This document shows positions 8,101-16,108 of a DNA stretch of 64,000 bases, piece after piece (the first letter of the stretch is position 1; every line of letters starts with the position of its first letter). Source of the DNA: Aquirhabdus sp. GTDB taxonomy: Bacteria > Pseudomonadota > Gammaproteobacteria > Pseudomonadales > Moraxellaceae. The translations under genes were made by a program, and so were the position numbers. The stretch covers positions 1 to 64,000 of the forward strand of contig JASLHI010000050.1 in assembly GCA_030149815.1 (NCBI GenBank), in the 5' to 3' direction. Below the pieces are notes generated by a model. The model saw only the letters and a list, made by a program, of their open reading frames with translations. It did no database searches and had not been told where the DNA came from.

Positions 8101-8794
8101 CAAATACAATCCTGCCCGAACCTGGACGCCTGAGAATGCGGTTGGCATTGGCGGGGCGTATATGTGTGTCTACGGGATGGAAGGGCCAGGTGGTTATCAG
8201 TTCGTCGGTCGGACGATCCAGATGTGGAACCGTTATCGGGTAACGCCAGAGTTTGAGGCGGGCAAACCGTGGCTATTACGCTTCTTTGACCAAATTCGTT
8301 TCTTTGAGGTGTCTGAGACAGAACTCTTGCAAATGCGGCAGGAGTTTGCAGCGGGTCGTTATCGTGTACGGATTGAAGAAGGTGAACTCAGTTTACGTGA
8401 TTACAATCGTTTTCTGGCTGATCAGGCGGGCAGTATTGCTGACTTTAAGACACTGCAACAACAGGCTTTTGAGGCCGAGCGGGAACGCTGGCGGGTTGCA
8501 GGTCAGGCTGAATATGTGAGCGACAATGATACCCAGACCGTAGCCGATGCCGTGATACTGGATGATGGACAATATCTGGTCGAATCACATATCCCTGGCA
8601 GCATCTGGAAGTTTGAGGTAAATGCTGGTGATGCCGTACAGGCAGGGGATGTACTCGCCATCATTGAGTCGATGAAGATCGAGTTCCCAGTCACAGCCCG
8701 TACTGGCGGCATCGTTGATCGGGTATTGGCGAGTGCAGGTCATCAAGTCAGTGCTGGACAGGCACTGCTGGTGATGTCTGAGCAGGTCGGATGA
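5165..8794 (+). CDS. guanidine carboxylase (urea carboxylase family), biotin-dependent
   Basis: The 1209-residue multidomain enzyme contains a biotin carboxylase module (about 1-445, ATP-grasp loop KSTAGGGGIGMRL near 158), a KipA/AHS2 carboxyltransferase region (about 450-770), a KipI/AHS1 region (about 800-1010) and a C-terminal biotinyl domain with the lysine of ESMKIEF at residue 1171. It carboxylates guanidine or urea using ATP and bicarbonate. The riboswitch, the deiminase pair and the absence of urea-specific genes argue for guanidine. The AIDFTGD motif carries Asp702, which I recall as Asn in true urea carboxylases; this should be checked. The start overlaps the previous gene. Confidence 0.92.
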   Translation: MFNKVLIANRGAIACRVIRTLKALGIRSVAVYSEADQDALHVSLADEAVCIGPAPAKESYLNAERILAVALETGAQAIHPGYGFLSENAAFAESCTAAGIVFIGPTPEQMRLFGLKHTARELALQSQVPLLPGSGLLSGLDDAKTEAMRIGYPVMLKSTAGGGGIGMRLVWSADELTDAYQAVSHLAQSNFKDAGLYLEKYVQHARHIEVQVFGNGHGRVLALGERDCSVQRRNQKVIEETPAPHLSAADRQALLDTAIRLMESVQYRSAGTVEFVMDATTGDCYFLEVNTRLQVEHGVTEEVTGVDLVAWMVLLAGGDWSLPEHAPLSEGASIQVRIYAEDPARNFLPSSGILTQVEYPSEVRVESAVQQGSSVPPFYDPMVAKVIVRADNRDEAIARLQMALDETHLAGIETNLDYVKAILAGSVFREGRQTTRYLNDFVWKAQRIEVLQAGVQTSVQDATGRLGYWNVGVPPSGAMDALSLRIANHLVGNHDNDAGLECTMSGPTLKFYTDSVVCVTGAEMPVLLDEIVMPMWQSFVARAGQILECGRMTVGCRSYIAIRGGIHVPQYLGSQATFSLGQFGGHAGRNLRLGDMLPISTSSVEEIPSTTPVATLPVEMQPVLGHVWQIGVMYGPHGAPDFFTPDDIQTFFNTDWEIHYNSSRTGIRLIGPKPTWARTDGGEAGLHPSNIHDNAYAIGAIDFTGDMPVILGPDGPSLGGFVCPAVVVKAELWKLGQLRPGDRVRFIPISQATTDRLEEVQEQSLVQLSGGNEQACTFNPVLTPEWDTLSSDILTQYQVAGAPEVIYRPAGDNYILIEYGDLVLDLNLRFRVHALMQWLESHAISGIIDLTPGIRSLQVHYDAHLLPQTELLTCLKQAESELPAIDDMVVQSRTVWLPLAWDDSQTRLAIEKYMQSVRADAPWCPSNLEFIRRINGLASIDDVKRIVFDASYLVMGLGDVYLGAPVATPLDPRHRLVTTKYNPARTWTPENAVGIGGAYMCVYGMEGPGGYQFVGRTIQMWNRYRVTPEFEAGKPWLLRFFDQIRFFEVSETELLQMRQEFAAGRYRVRIEEGELSLRDYNRFLADQAGSIADFKTLQQQAFEAERERWRVAGQAEYVSDNDTQTVADAVILDDGQYLVESHIPGSIWKFEVNAGDAVQAGDVLAIIESMKIEFPVTARTGGIVDRVLASAGHQVSAGQALLVMSEQVG

Positions 8795-8806
8795 GGAGGT
8801 ATGATG

Positions 8807-10213
8807 ATGTCAAAATGTCGTATTGATCCATCCGCGTTGCCCAATCTGAACATCTCCACCTTGCGTAAAGCCTATCGTCAGGGCATGACGGTCAGCGATT
8901 TTATCGAGTATCTGATTGGTCGTCTCTACAACAGTGAGGAGGCGGCGGTGCATCCACATGTCTGGATTACGCAATTGTCGCCAGAACAGCTACGTGCTTA
9001 TGCGCTTGATCTTGATAGCTTTGATAAGAGTTCACTCGAGTCTCTACCGTTGTACGGTATTCCTTTTGCGATCAAAGACAATATTGATCTGGCGGGTATC
9101 CCGACAACCGCGGCATGTCCAGCATTTGCTTATACGCCATCGCAATCAGCCACAGTTGTCCAGCGATTGATTGATGCAGGGGCGATACCCATCGGCAAGA
9201 CCAATCTTGATCAGTTTGCCACGGGCTTAAATGGCACGCGCTCCCCTTATGGCATCGTGACAAATAGTAATCATCCTGACTATATCGCTGGCGGTTCCAG
9301 TTCTGGGTCAGCGGTGGCGGTGGCATTAGGCTGGGCGTCGTTTGCTCTAGGAACAGACACCGCAGGTTCAGGACGTGTTCCTGCTGCATTTAATCGTATT
9401 ACAGGACTCAAGCCATCGTGTGGATTGTTATCAACACACGGCGTTGTCCCTGCTTGTCGCACGCTGGACTGTGTATCAATTTTTGCACAGGATTCCGAGG
9501 ATGCTGCGGAAGTGCTTACGGTGACGCAGGGCTATGATGCATTGGATATTTTCAGTCGGGATAAGTCTTTATTTCCAGTTCAAGGTGTACAGCGTATTGG
9601 TATTCCTAAGGCTGCTCAATTGAATTTCTTTGGTGATGAAGCTTATGCCGCGCTGTATCAGCAGGCCGTTGAGAGCCTAAGTAAGCACGGCTATAAGATG
9701 GTCGAGATAGATTTCTCACCGTTTCTGGCTGCTGCCAATCTGTTGTATAGCGGGCCATGGGTTGCGGAACGCTACCATGTCGTGAAGGATTTGTTGAGCC
9801 AGCCAGACGCAGTCTTGCCTGTGATTGAAGTCATCACGCGCGATGCGACCCATTACAGTGCTGAAGATTGTTTTACCGCATTTTATCAGCTTGCTGACTA
9901 TAAGAGGACAGCAGATCAAGTCTGGTCAATGGTGGATGTCATCATGACGCCGACGACAGGAACTATTTTTACCATTGCTGAGATGTTGGCGGAACCGATG
10001 ACTCGTAATACCCAGCTTGGTTATTACACTAATTTCATGAATTTGCTCGATTATAGCGCACTGTCAATCCCTGCTGGGGATCGTGCAGACGGTCTGCCAT
10101 TCGGAGTGACCTTTTTTGCACAAACTTTGCAGGATTTAACTTTACTCGAACTTGGACAAAGGTTGCAGCCGATTTTGAGTAATCCCCTAAAAAAGAGGAA
10201 TAAGCATGTCTGA
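8807..10213 (+). CDS. allophanate hydrolase, amidase domain only
   Basis: The product hydrolyses allophanate to ammonia and CO2, the last step of guanidine breakdown. It is an amidase-signature enzyme with the Lys90 (AIKDN), cis-Ser164 (GGSSSGS) and Ser188 (TAGSGR) triad when numbered from ATG 8807. Three ATGs follow one another at 8801, 8804 and 8807; GAGGAGG at 8793-8799 is best spaced for the third. At 468 residues it lacks the C-terminal domain that AtzF-type enzymes carry. That domain is encoded by the next gene. Confidence 0.9.
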   Translation: MSKCRIDPSALPNLNISTLRKAYRQGMTVSDFIEYLIGRLYNSEEAAVHPHVWITQLSPEQLRAYALDLDSFDKSSLESLPLYGIPFAIKDNIDLAGIPTTAACPAFAYTPSQSATVVQRLIDAGAIPIGKTNLDQFATGLNGTRSPYGIVTNSNHPDYIAGGSSSGSAVAVALGWASFALGTDTAGSGRVPAAFNRITGLKPSCGLLSTHGVVPACRTLDCVSIFAQDSEDAAEVLTVTQGYDALDIFSRDKSLFPVQGVQRIGIPKAAQLNFFGDEAYAALYQQAVESLSKHGYKMVEIDFSPFLAAANLLYSGPWVAERYHVVKDLLSQPDAVLPVIEVITRDATHYSAEDCFTAFYQLADYKRTADQVWSMVDVIMTPTTGTIFTIAEMLAEPMTRNTQLGYYTNFMNLLDYSALSIPAGDRADGLPFGVTFFAQTLQDLTLLELGQRLQPILSNPLKKRNKHV

Positions 10214-10616
10214 TCATTTTGTAGATGTTGTGGTGTGTGGAGCACATTTGTCTGGTATGCCACTGAATCCTCAGTTGTTACAGCGCGGCGGGATATTGAT
10301 TGAGGCGACGACTTCGGCATCTGAATATCTCCTGTATGCCATAGCTGGTGGACCGCCTTATCGCCCAGCGATGGTGAGGGTCAAGGAGAATGGTGCGGCG
10401 ATTCCTGTGGAAGTCTGGCGGTTGGATATCGCTGCATTTGGCGATTTTGTCCGTTTGATTCCTGAACCGCTGGGCATTGGCAAAGTGAAACTCAGCGATG
10501 GTCGGTGGGAAGCGGGATTTATTGCTGAACCGATTGCACTGCAAGGTGCGACAGATATTACTCACTATGGCGGCTGGCGCGCTTATATGGCAGAGAAAGC
10601 TGCAAGCGCGCAGTAA
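10206..10616 (+). CDS. allophanate hydrolase C-terminal domain as a separate protein
   Basis: The 136 residues correspond to the C-terminal domain of full-length allophanate hydrolases: VVVCGAHLSGMPLNPQLLQR at the start, LYAIAGGPPYRP in the middle, and the GIGKVKLSDG and ITHYGGWRAYM elements at the end. It overlaps the amidase gene by 8 bases (ATGTCTGA) and has its own ribosome site (AGAGGA, about 10 bases upstream). It is therefore a true separate gene with coupled translation, not a sequencing break. It likely associates with the amidase to assemble or tune the enzyme. Confidence 0.85.
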   Translation: MSDHFVDVVVCGAHLSGMPLNPQLLQRGGILIEATTSASEYLLYAIAGGPPYRPAMVRVKENGAAIPVEVWRLDIAAFGDFVRLIPEPLGIGKVKLSDGRWEAGFIAEPIALQGATDITHYGGWRAYMAEKAASAQ

Positions 10617-10755
10617 TAGTGCATTGACTGCTCAAGATCATCCCAGATTGTTTAATATTTTTGAATATTCCCCGATAAAATGTCGTTTAGCTGTTAATTT
10701 CAGTGGAAAACTGTGATTTCAGTTAGTGTGAGATGAATGGCATGTAGTTTGCTTA

Positions 10756-10797
10756 ATAATCAGTATTACTAATTTATAAAAAAGTAATACTGATTAT
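10756..10797. repeat. 15-base perfect inverted repeat before the transporter genes
   Basis: ATAATCAGTATTACT (10756-10770) and its exact complement (10783-10797) surround a 12-base loop. It lies 20 bases before the substrate-binding protein start and just upstream of its ribosome site. No T-run follows. It may stabilise or process the operon mRNA so that transporter and enzyme genes are expressed at different levels, or be an operator for an internal promoter. Confidence 0.7.
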
Positions 10798-10816
10798 CTG
10801 AAGAAGGAGAAATGCA

Positions 10817-11908
10817 ATGATCGTCGCAAAAAATGTAGTTGTAGAGAATCATGCAAAACAACTGGTGAAACCTTTGATGCATGTCATGACCGTCACGGCG
10901 TTGTCGTTGAGCATGATGTTGAGTGGATGCAGCAAGAAACCAGATGCTACGGAAAATGCCTCCGCTGCTGCATCAGCCCCCGCCAGCACCACATCCAGTG
11001 CACCGCTGGTGATTGGTTACAGTGACTGGCCTGGCTTTGTGGCTTGGCAGGTCGCGATTGAAAAAGGATGGCTCAAGGATGCGGGTTTGAACGTCCAGTT
11101 TCAATGGTTTGATTATTCAGCCTCATTATCTGCGTTTGCAGCAGGTAAACTCGACGCAGTTTTGGTCACCAATGGGGATGATCTGGTCAATGCCTCTGCG
11201 GGCAGTCGCGGCATCATGGTGTTTGCGACGGATTATTCCAGCGGGAATGACATGATTGTTGCCAAACCAGGAATTAACAAACTGGCTGATCTGAAAGGCA
11301 AAACAGTCGCGGTGGAGAAGGGGCTGGTTGATCACTTACTGTTAGCAACGGCATTGAAAGAAAATAAAATTCCAGCGAATTCGATTCAACTTTTAAATTC
11401 ACCGACTAACGGATTACCTCAGGTTCTGGCATCGGGTAAAGTGGATGCTGTTGCACTCTGGCAACCTGTGGCAGGACAAGCGTTGAAAGCCGTGACAGGT
11501 TCTAAAGCGATCTTTACCTCGGCTGATCAGCCTGGGTTGATCTATGACGTACTGTCTGTTTCTCCAAGCAGCTTGTCTCAGCATCGGGATGACTGGATCA
11601 AGCTCTCCAAAGTCTGGGATAAGCTGGTGGCATATATCAATGATCCTGCAACTCAAGCGGACGCGGTCAAGATTATGGCTGCCCGTTCTGGTGTAGATCC
11701 AGCGGTGTACATCACTTATCTCAAAGGTACACATCTGCTTGATATCGCCCATAACAAAAACATCATGGTCAAGAAAGATGGCTTTGAATCGCTATATGGT
11801 TCAACCTCTTATGTAAATCAGTTCAATCTGGATAACAGTATTTATAGCAAAGACAAAGCGCCAAATATTGACAGTCTGATTGATCCTCAACTCGTACAGG
11901 GCAATTGA
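10817..11908 (+). CDS. ABC transporter substrate-binding lipoprotein (SsuA/TauA, NMT1-like)
   Basis: This 363-residue protein has a long N-terminus leading to a lipobox (LSMMLSGC, Cys about 38), an Ala/Ser-rich linker, then a periplasmic-binding fold starting VIGYSDWPGFVAWQVAIEKG, as in the NMT1/SsuA group. It should be anchored in the inner membrane and bind the imported nitrogen compound. Its place in the guanidine operon points to guanidine or a related cation. ATG 10817 follows AAGGAG; ATG 10877 would give a more usual signal peptide but has no visible ribosome site. Confidence 0.85.
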   Translation: MIVAKNVVVENHAKQLVKPLMHVMTVTALSLSMMLSGCSKKPDATENASAAASAPASTTSSAPLVIGYSDWPGFVAWQVAIEKGWLKDAGLNVQFQWFDYSASLSAFAAGKLDAVLVTNGDDLVNASAGSRGIMVFATDYSSGNDMIVAKPGINKLADLKGKTVAVEKGLVDHLLLATALKENKIPANSIQLLNSPTNGLPQVLASGKVDAVALWQPVAGQALKAVTGSKAIFTSADQPGLIYDVLSVSPSSLSQHRDDWIKLSKVWDKLVAYINDPATQADAVKIMAARSGVDPAVYITYLKGTHLLDIAHNKNIMVKKDGFESLYGSTSYVNQFNLDNSIYSKDKAPNIDSLIDPQLVQGN

Positions 11909-12022
11909 TTCTTCAGATCAGAATGGTCAATACACGCGGGTTGATTGTTCTATTCCGTAATGAGCGTCAGATTGGGCGCTCATTCTATCCAGTTGATATA
12001 CCGATGGATTGAGTTCCCGTTT

Positions 12023-12970
12023 ATGGTCAAGATTACGCGGACCCTGAGTCCAAAACAAACATTATTCTGGGGTATAGCCTCGTTCATTCTGCCGCTGCTG
12101 GTCTGGTGTGCAGTCAGTTATATCCCATGGATATGGCACTCACAGGTGATGATCTCGAATGCTGGCGGTGTGGTGTATTTTGAGCCGAACACCCGAATTG
12201 AACGGGATGTTTTTGACAACGAAGTGCGGCGTATGCAGAAGGCTAATTTAGCTATTCCACAAGGAACGCCTGTTAATCCCGTTTATCTACCTGCTCCGCA
12301 TGAGGTTGCCAAAGCCTTGGTGACTGCGTTTACCACTGCGCCTGCTCAACCTGGTGATCCGTGGTTACACCAGAGTCTTTGGCATAGTATCAAACTGGTA
12401 TTCTGGGCATTTATGATTTCGTCGATCATTGGGGTTCCGCTGGCTATCTTGTGCGGTTTTTCTCCTGTGATGTCGAAACTGGTCGAACCATTTGTTGAGT
12501 TCTTTCGTTATTTGCCAGCCCCTTCATTTGGTGCATTGGCAGTGGCGATTTTGGGAATTTATGACGCACCAAAGATCTCTATTATCGTCATCGGGACGCT
12601 ATTTCAGCAGATTCTGATCATTGCCAATACCACGCGCAAGATTGATTTTGCTTTGCTTGAGGCGGCTTACACGCTAGGTGCAAGTCGCTGGCAAATCTTG
12701 CGTCATGTGGTGATTCCTGGGATTTTGCCAGATGTCTATCGCGATCAGCGCGTGCTTCTGGGCTGGGCATGGACTTATTTGATCGTGGCAGAATTGATCG
12801 GGACGAGCTCGGGGATCACTTGGTTTATTACCCAACAGGCGCGTTACCAGAATTTTGATAATGTTTACGCTGCGATTCTCTTGATTGGCATCATTGGTCT
12901 GGGATCAGATATGTGTCTGGCATGGCTAGGTAAGCGTTTATTCCGTTGGGATCGTGGAGCAAAAAAATGA
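12023..12970 (+). CDS. ABC transporter permease (SsuC/TauC type)
   Basis: The protein (315 residues from ATG 12023) has several hydrophobic segments and the EAA loop EAAYTLGASRWQILRHVVIP near residue 210 that docks with the ATPase. A periplasmic insertion of about 60 residues follows the first membrane segment. Longer frames beginning at TTG 11945 or ATG 11960 are possible; none has a strong ribosome site, and the residues before MVKITRTLSPKQ look unlike permease sequence. It shares a 4-base ATGA overlap with the ATPase gene. Confidence 0.85.
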   Translation: MVKITRTLSPKQTLFWGIASFILPLLVWCAVSYIPWIWHSQVMISNAGGVVYFEPNTRIERDVFDNEVRRMQKANLAIPQGTPVNPVYLPAPHEVAKALVTAFTTAPAQPGDPWLHQSLWHSIKLVFWAFMISSIIGVPLAILCGFSPVMSKLVEPFVEFFRYLPAPSFGALAVAILGIYDAPKISIIVIGTLFQQILIIANTTRKIDFALLEAAYTLGASRWQILRHVVIPGILPDVYRDQRVLLGWAWTYLIVAELIGTSSGITWFITQQARYQNFDNVYAAILLIGIIGLGSDMCLAWLGKRLFRWDRGAKK

Positions 12971-13875
12971 CTTTACAATCATTGAATTATTATCAATCTG
13001 TTCCAGAAGTCAGATCACGGTTTGATCAAATTTATCAGCGTCCAGTGGTCTTGCGTATTGAGCATTTATCCAAGTCCTTTCGTGATCAGGAAGGGCAGAC
13101 CAAGTTGGCGTTAAAAGACATTACATTTAATATTCATCGGCGCGAATTTGTTTGTGTGATTGGGCCTTCAGGCTGTGGCAAGTCAACCTTTAGCCGCATC
13201 ATTGCTGGACTGGAATCCTATGATCAGGGCGTAGCACTGGTTGATGGCGAGCCGATAGAAGGACCGTGTCGCAATCGTGGCATGGTGTTTCAGGGATATA
13301 CCTTGTTTCCATGGCGGACGGTCAAAGAAAACGTAATGTTTGGTCCTCAAATGAACGGTTCTGGCAGCGTGGTTGCAGAGCAACGTGCCAGTCAGTGGCT
13401 TGATCTGATTGGACTTGAGCAGTATGCCGATGCATATCCAGATCAGTTGTCTGGCGGAATGAAACAGCGTGTTGCAATTGCCCGTGCGCTGGTCAATGAA
13501 CCACGCTTGCTACTGATGGATGAGCCGTTTGGTGCGCTAGATCCGCATACCCGCCAAAAGATGCAGCAACATTTGCTTGATATCTGGAAAAATATTGATA
13601 TTACAGTGATTTTTGTAACGCATGATATGGATGAAGCGATTCTGCTGGCGGATCGTATCGTTGTACTCAAAGCAAATCCTGGAGAGGTTGTGGAAATCAT
13701 TGAAGTTCCAGTCCCACGGCCTCGTCATCCCGAACAAATGTTCAGTCCTGAATTTCAGGCGGTCAAGCAACATATTGATCGGCTAGTGCATGGTGCGCCC
13801 GTTGAAATCGAGGAGGCGATTGAACATTTACCTCATATTCCCCGCATGACTCGTGTTGAAGATAAAGTGGAGTAA
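12967..13875 (+). CDS. ABC transporter ATPase (SsuB/TauB type)
   Basis: The 302-residue ATPase shows Walker A GPSGCGKST, Q-loop region FQGYTLFPW, signature LSGGMKQR, Walker B LLLMDEPFGALD and the switch His in VTHDMDEA. It powers the adjacent permease. ATG 12967 overlaps the permease stop as ATGA, so it is chosen over a TTG at 12946. Its N-terminus has about 30 residues before the usual domain start, and its C-terminal tail of roughly 60 residues is acidic. Confidence 0.92.
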   Translation: MTLQSLNYYQSVPEVRSRFDQIYQRPVVLRIEHLSKSFRDQEGQTKLALKDITFNIHRREFVCVIGPSGCGKSTFSRIIAGLESYDQGVALVDGEPIEGPCRNRGMVFQGYTLFPWRTVKENVMFGPQMNGSGSVVAEQRASQWLDLIGLEQYADAYPDQLSGGMKQRVAIARALVNEPRLLLMDEPFGALDPHTRQKMQQHLLDIWKNIDITVIFVTHDMDEAILLADRIVVLKANPGEVVEIIEVPVPRPRHPEQMFSPEFQAVKQHIDRLVHGAPVEIEEAIEHLPHIPRMTRVEDKVE

Positions 13876-13950
13876 AAGTGGAATAGATGCGAAGTTTTGT
13901 GCATTAAAAAATGTATAGATGAGTCGGAATGATTTGAAGTTGAGCAATGA

Positions 13951-14952
13951 ATGATGAAACACATCAAAAATGATTGGACCTTCGCAGAAGTAGAGATGTT
14001 ATTTGAGCGTCCATTGATGGATCTTGTTTTTGAAGCGCAACAGGTGCATCGACAACACTTTACCGCCAATCAGATACAGGTCAGTACACTGCTCTCGATT
14101 AAAACGGGCAAATGTCCAGAGGACTGTCAATATTGTTCGCAGTCGGCTCATTATGATTCTGGTTTAGTCGCAGAAAAGAAAATTGCCATCGAAAAAGCCG
14201 TGCAAGAGGCTCGCGCAGCTCAAGCCGCAGGGTCTACTCGTTTTTGTATGGGCGCGGCGTGGCGAAATCCCCATGAGCGTGATATGCCGTATGTACTTGA
14301 ACTCATTCGCGAAGTTAAAGCACTGGGCATGGAAACCTGTATGACTTTGGGCATGTTGAATCAAAGTCAGGCAGATCGTTTGGCTGATGCAGGTCTGGAT
14401 TATTATAACCATAATCTGGATACATCCCGAGACTACTATCCAAATGTGATTACAACCCGTACTTATGATGACCGATTATTGACGCTTGAACATGTACGCA
14501 ATTCTGGGATGAAAGTGTGTAGTGGTGGTATTGTCGGTCTGGGAGAAAGTCGGCAGGATCGGATCAGTTTTTTGCAAGAACTGGCAACGTTACCAATACA
14601 TCCAGAGTCCGTACCGATTAATTTGCTAGTTCCCGTGAAGGGCACGCCACTTGGCGATACCGAACGTCTGGATATTCTTGAATGGATTCGTACGATTGCC
14701 GTAGCCCGTCTGCTCATGCCCTCTAGTTATATTCGCCTTTCTGCGGGTAGAGAGTCGTTAGCTGATGCAGAGCAGGGAATGGCGTTTATGGCAGGCGCCA
14801 ATTCCATTTTTTCTGGGGATAAATTATTAACCACACCGAACGCAGGACAGGGCAAAGATCAAATACTCTTTGCCAAGTTGGGGTTGATTGGGGAGGCCGC
14901 AAAACAGCCCTTAACTGAACTGATTGTCGATGCGATGGCGGATGCGGTGTAG
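13951..14952 (+). CDS. bioB: biotin synthase
   Basis: This radical SAM enzyme inserts sulfur into dethiobiotin. The 333-residue protein carries the CxxxCxxC cluster site as CPEDCQYC (Cys55, 59, 62) and the conserved AAWRNPHERD and YNHNLDTS motifs. No other bio genes are nearby. It starts 75 bases after the ABC ATPase on the same strand without a visible terminator, so it is likely read from the guanidine operon. That fits, because the operon's main enzyme is biotinylated. Confidence 0.97.
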   Translation: MMKHIKNDWTFAEVEMLFERPLMDLVFEAQQVHRQHFTANQIQVSTLLSIKTGKCPEDCQYCSQSAHYDSGLVAEKKIAIEKAVQEARAAQAAGSTRFCMGAAWRNPHERDMPYVLELIREVKALGMETCMTLGMLNQSQADRLADAGLDYYNHNLDTSRDYYPNVITTRTYDDRLLTLEHVRNSGMKVCSGGIVGLGESRQDRISFLQELATLPIHPESVPINLLVPVKGTPLGDTERLDILEWIRTIAVARLLMPSSYIRLSAGRESLADAEQGMAFMAGANSIFSGDKLLTTPNAGQGKDQILFAKLGLIGEAAKQPLTELIVDAMADAV

Positions 14953-14967
14953 ATTAGGAACTGACTA

Positions 14968-16008
14968 TTATTGCGGCTGTTCACTCCAACGATTAGCTCT
15001 GCGGAATGTTCCAAGGTCATTGAATCGAACACCCATATCACGCATTGCTTGATGTGCGGCTGTCGCACCTAACTGGCGGATATAAAACGGCTCTTTGATT
15101 ACAAAATGGTGAATACCATGAGTTGAACCGAAGTTAAAGCAAAATAGTTGGAATGGCGCTAACCACCAGACATTCAGTACCTGAGTCTGCTGCATAACAT
15201 TTCCATCTTCTACATCCCCGTAGTAATGCATATTACTCGTAATGAAGTGCAGGCAAAAACTACGCAGTACGTTAGGTGCTACCCACAGTATGGTAAGCAA
15301 ATCGACATAATGCATGATATTAATGACACCATGAGGCCAACCGATACTCGTTCCCAACAATGCCGTTATGCCATTTGTTAAATGAAACAATACAAAAATA
15401 TGCCAAGTAGCCCAGTTTATCCAGCCCAATGGAAAATAAGAGATCATAGCGCGCTTCAATAAACGATTGCGCTGCTCGGTATCAGGTAGACTGATCACTC
15501 GCACAACTACTGCAAACATACCGTCCCCAATCATCAACAGGCGACGCAAACTCCAAACCTCGCCATTGGTCAATGCGCGTTCTTCAATATCACGTGCCGT
15601 GCCAGAGTGTTTATGATGATTAAAATGTAGTTCGCGGCGGAGCCATGGATTGATCGTACTGGGTCGCGCCAGCCAGACTAACGCCATCATGATGTGATGT
15701 GCCCAAGGTTGTTTGCGAAAATACATCCAATGGATCAGGTCATGCTCCAATTCATGGGTAATTGACGCAAAGAACGCAATCAATGGAATGGTCAGCCACA
15801 TCGAAATTAATCCGTTCAGGTAAAGGACGCCGCTGCCGATCATGCCTATGAGTGCAAATGCAAGAATAGCAGCACCTATGGCATCTTGATGCATTAGGAT
15901 TGGATAGCGCAGCCGTAGGTCTTGTCCTTTGGCGAGTACAATGGTTTGTATATATTTGGTTTTTTCAGCATCTGTTTTTGCCGAAAGTATCATTGAATCT
16001 GGTTGCAT
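14968..16008 (-). CDS. membrane fatty acid desaturase-like di-iron protein
   Basis: The 346-residue protein has hydrophobic segments and three histidine boxes of the desaturase/AlkB superfamily: HELEHDLIHW, HFNHHKHSG and THGIHHFV. It should use a di-iron centre to desaturate or hydroxylate a lipid chain in the inner membrane. The chain length and position cannot be told. ATG 16008 follows CAGGAG. It lies convergent to bioB and is followed by the AraC regulator upstream on the same strand, which probably controls it. Confidence 0.8.
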   Translation of the reverse strand: MQPDSMILSAKTDAEKTKYIQTIVLAKGQDLRLRYPILMHQDAIGAAILAFALIGMIGSGVLYLNGLISMWLTIPLIAFFASITHELEHDLIHWMYFRKQPWAHHIMMALVWLARPSTINPWLRRELHFNHHKHSGTARDIEERALTNGEVWSLRRLLMIGDGMFAVVVRVISLPDTEQRNRLLKRAMISYFPLGWINWATWHIFVLFHLTNGITALLGTSIGWPHGVINIMHYVDLLTILWVAPNVLRSFCLHFITSNMHYYGDVEDGNVMQQTQVLNVWWLAPFQLFCFNFGSTHGIHHFVIKEPFYIRQLGATAAHQAMRDMGVRFNDLGTFRRANRWSEQPQ

Positions 16009-16108
16009 GCGGAATCACTCCTGAGACATATTGTGATGAATTCACTTTAAGATTCTCAAGGATTGTTTGCATGACCTCAGGCGACAGACTCTTATCTCTG
16101 TGCGCCAG

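Noticed and set aside
10190..10220. Frameshift in allophanate hydrolase
   Set aside because: The second part has its own ribosome site and a normal start overlapping the stop; the junction looks like a natural split.
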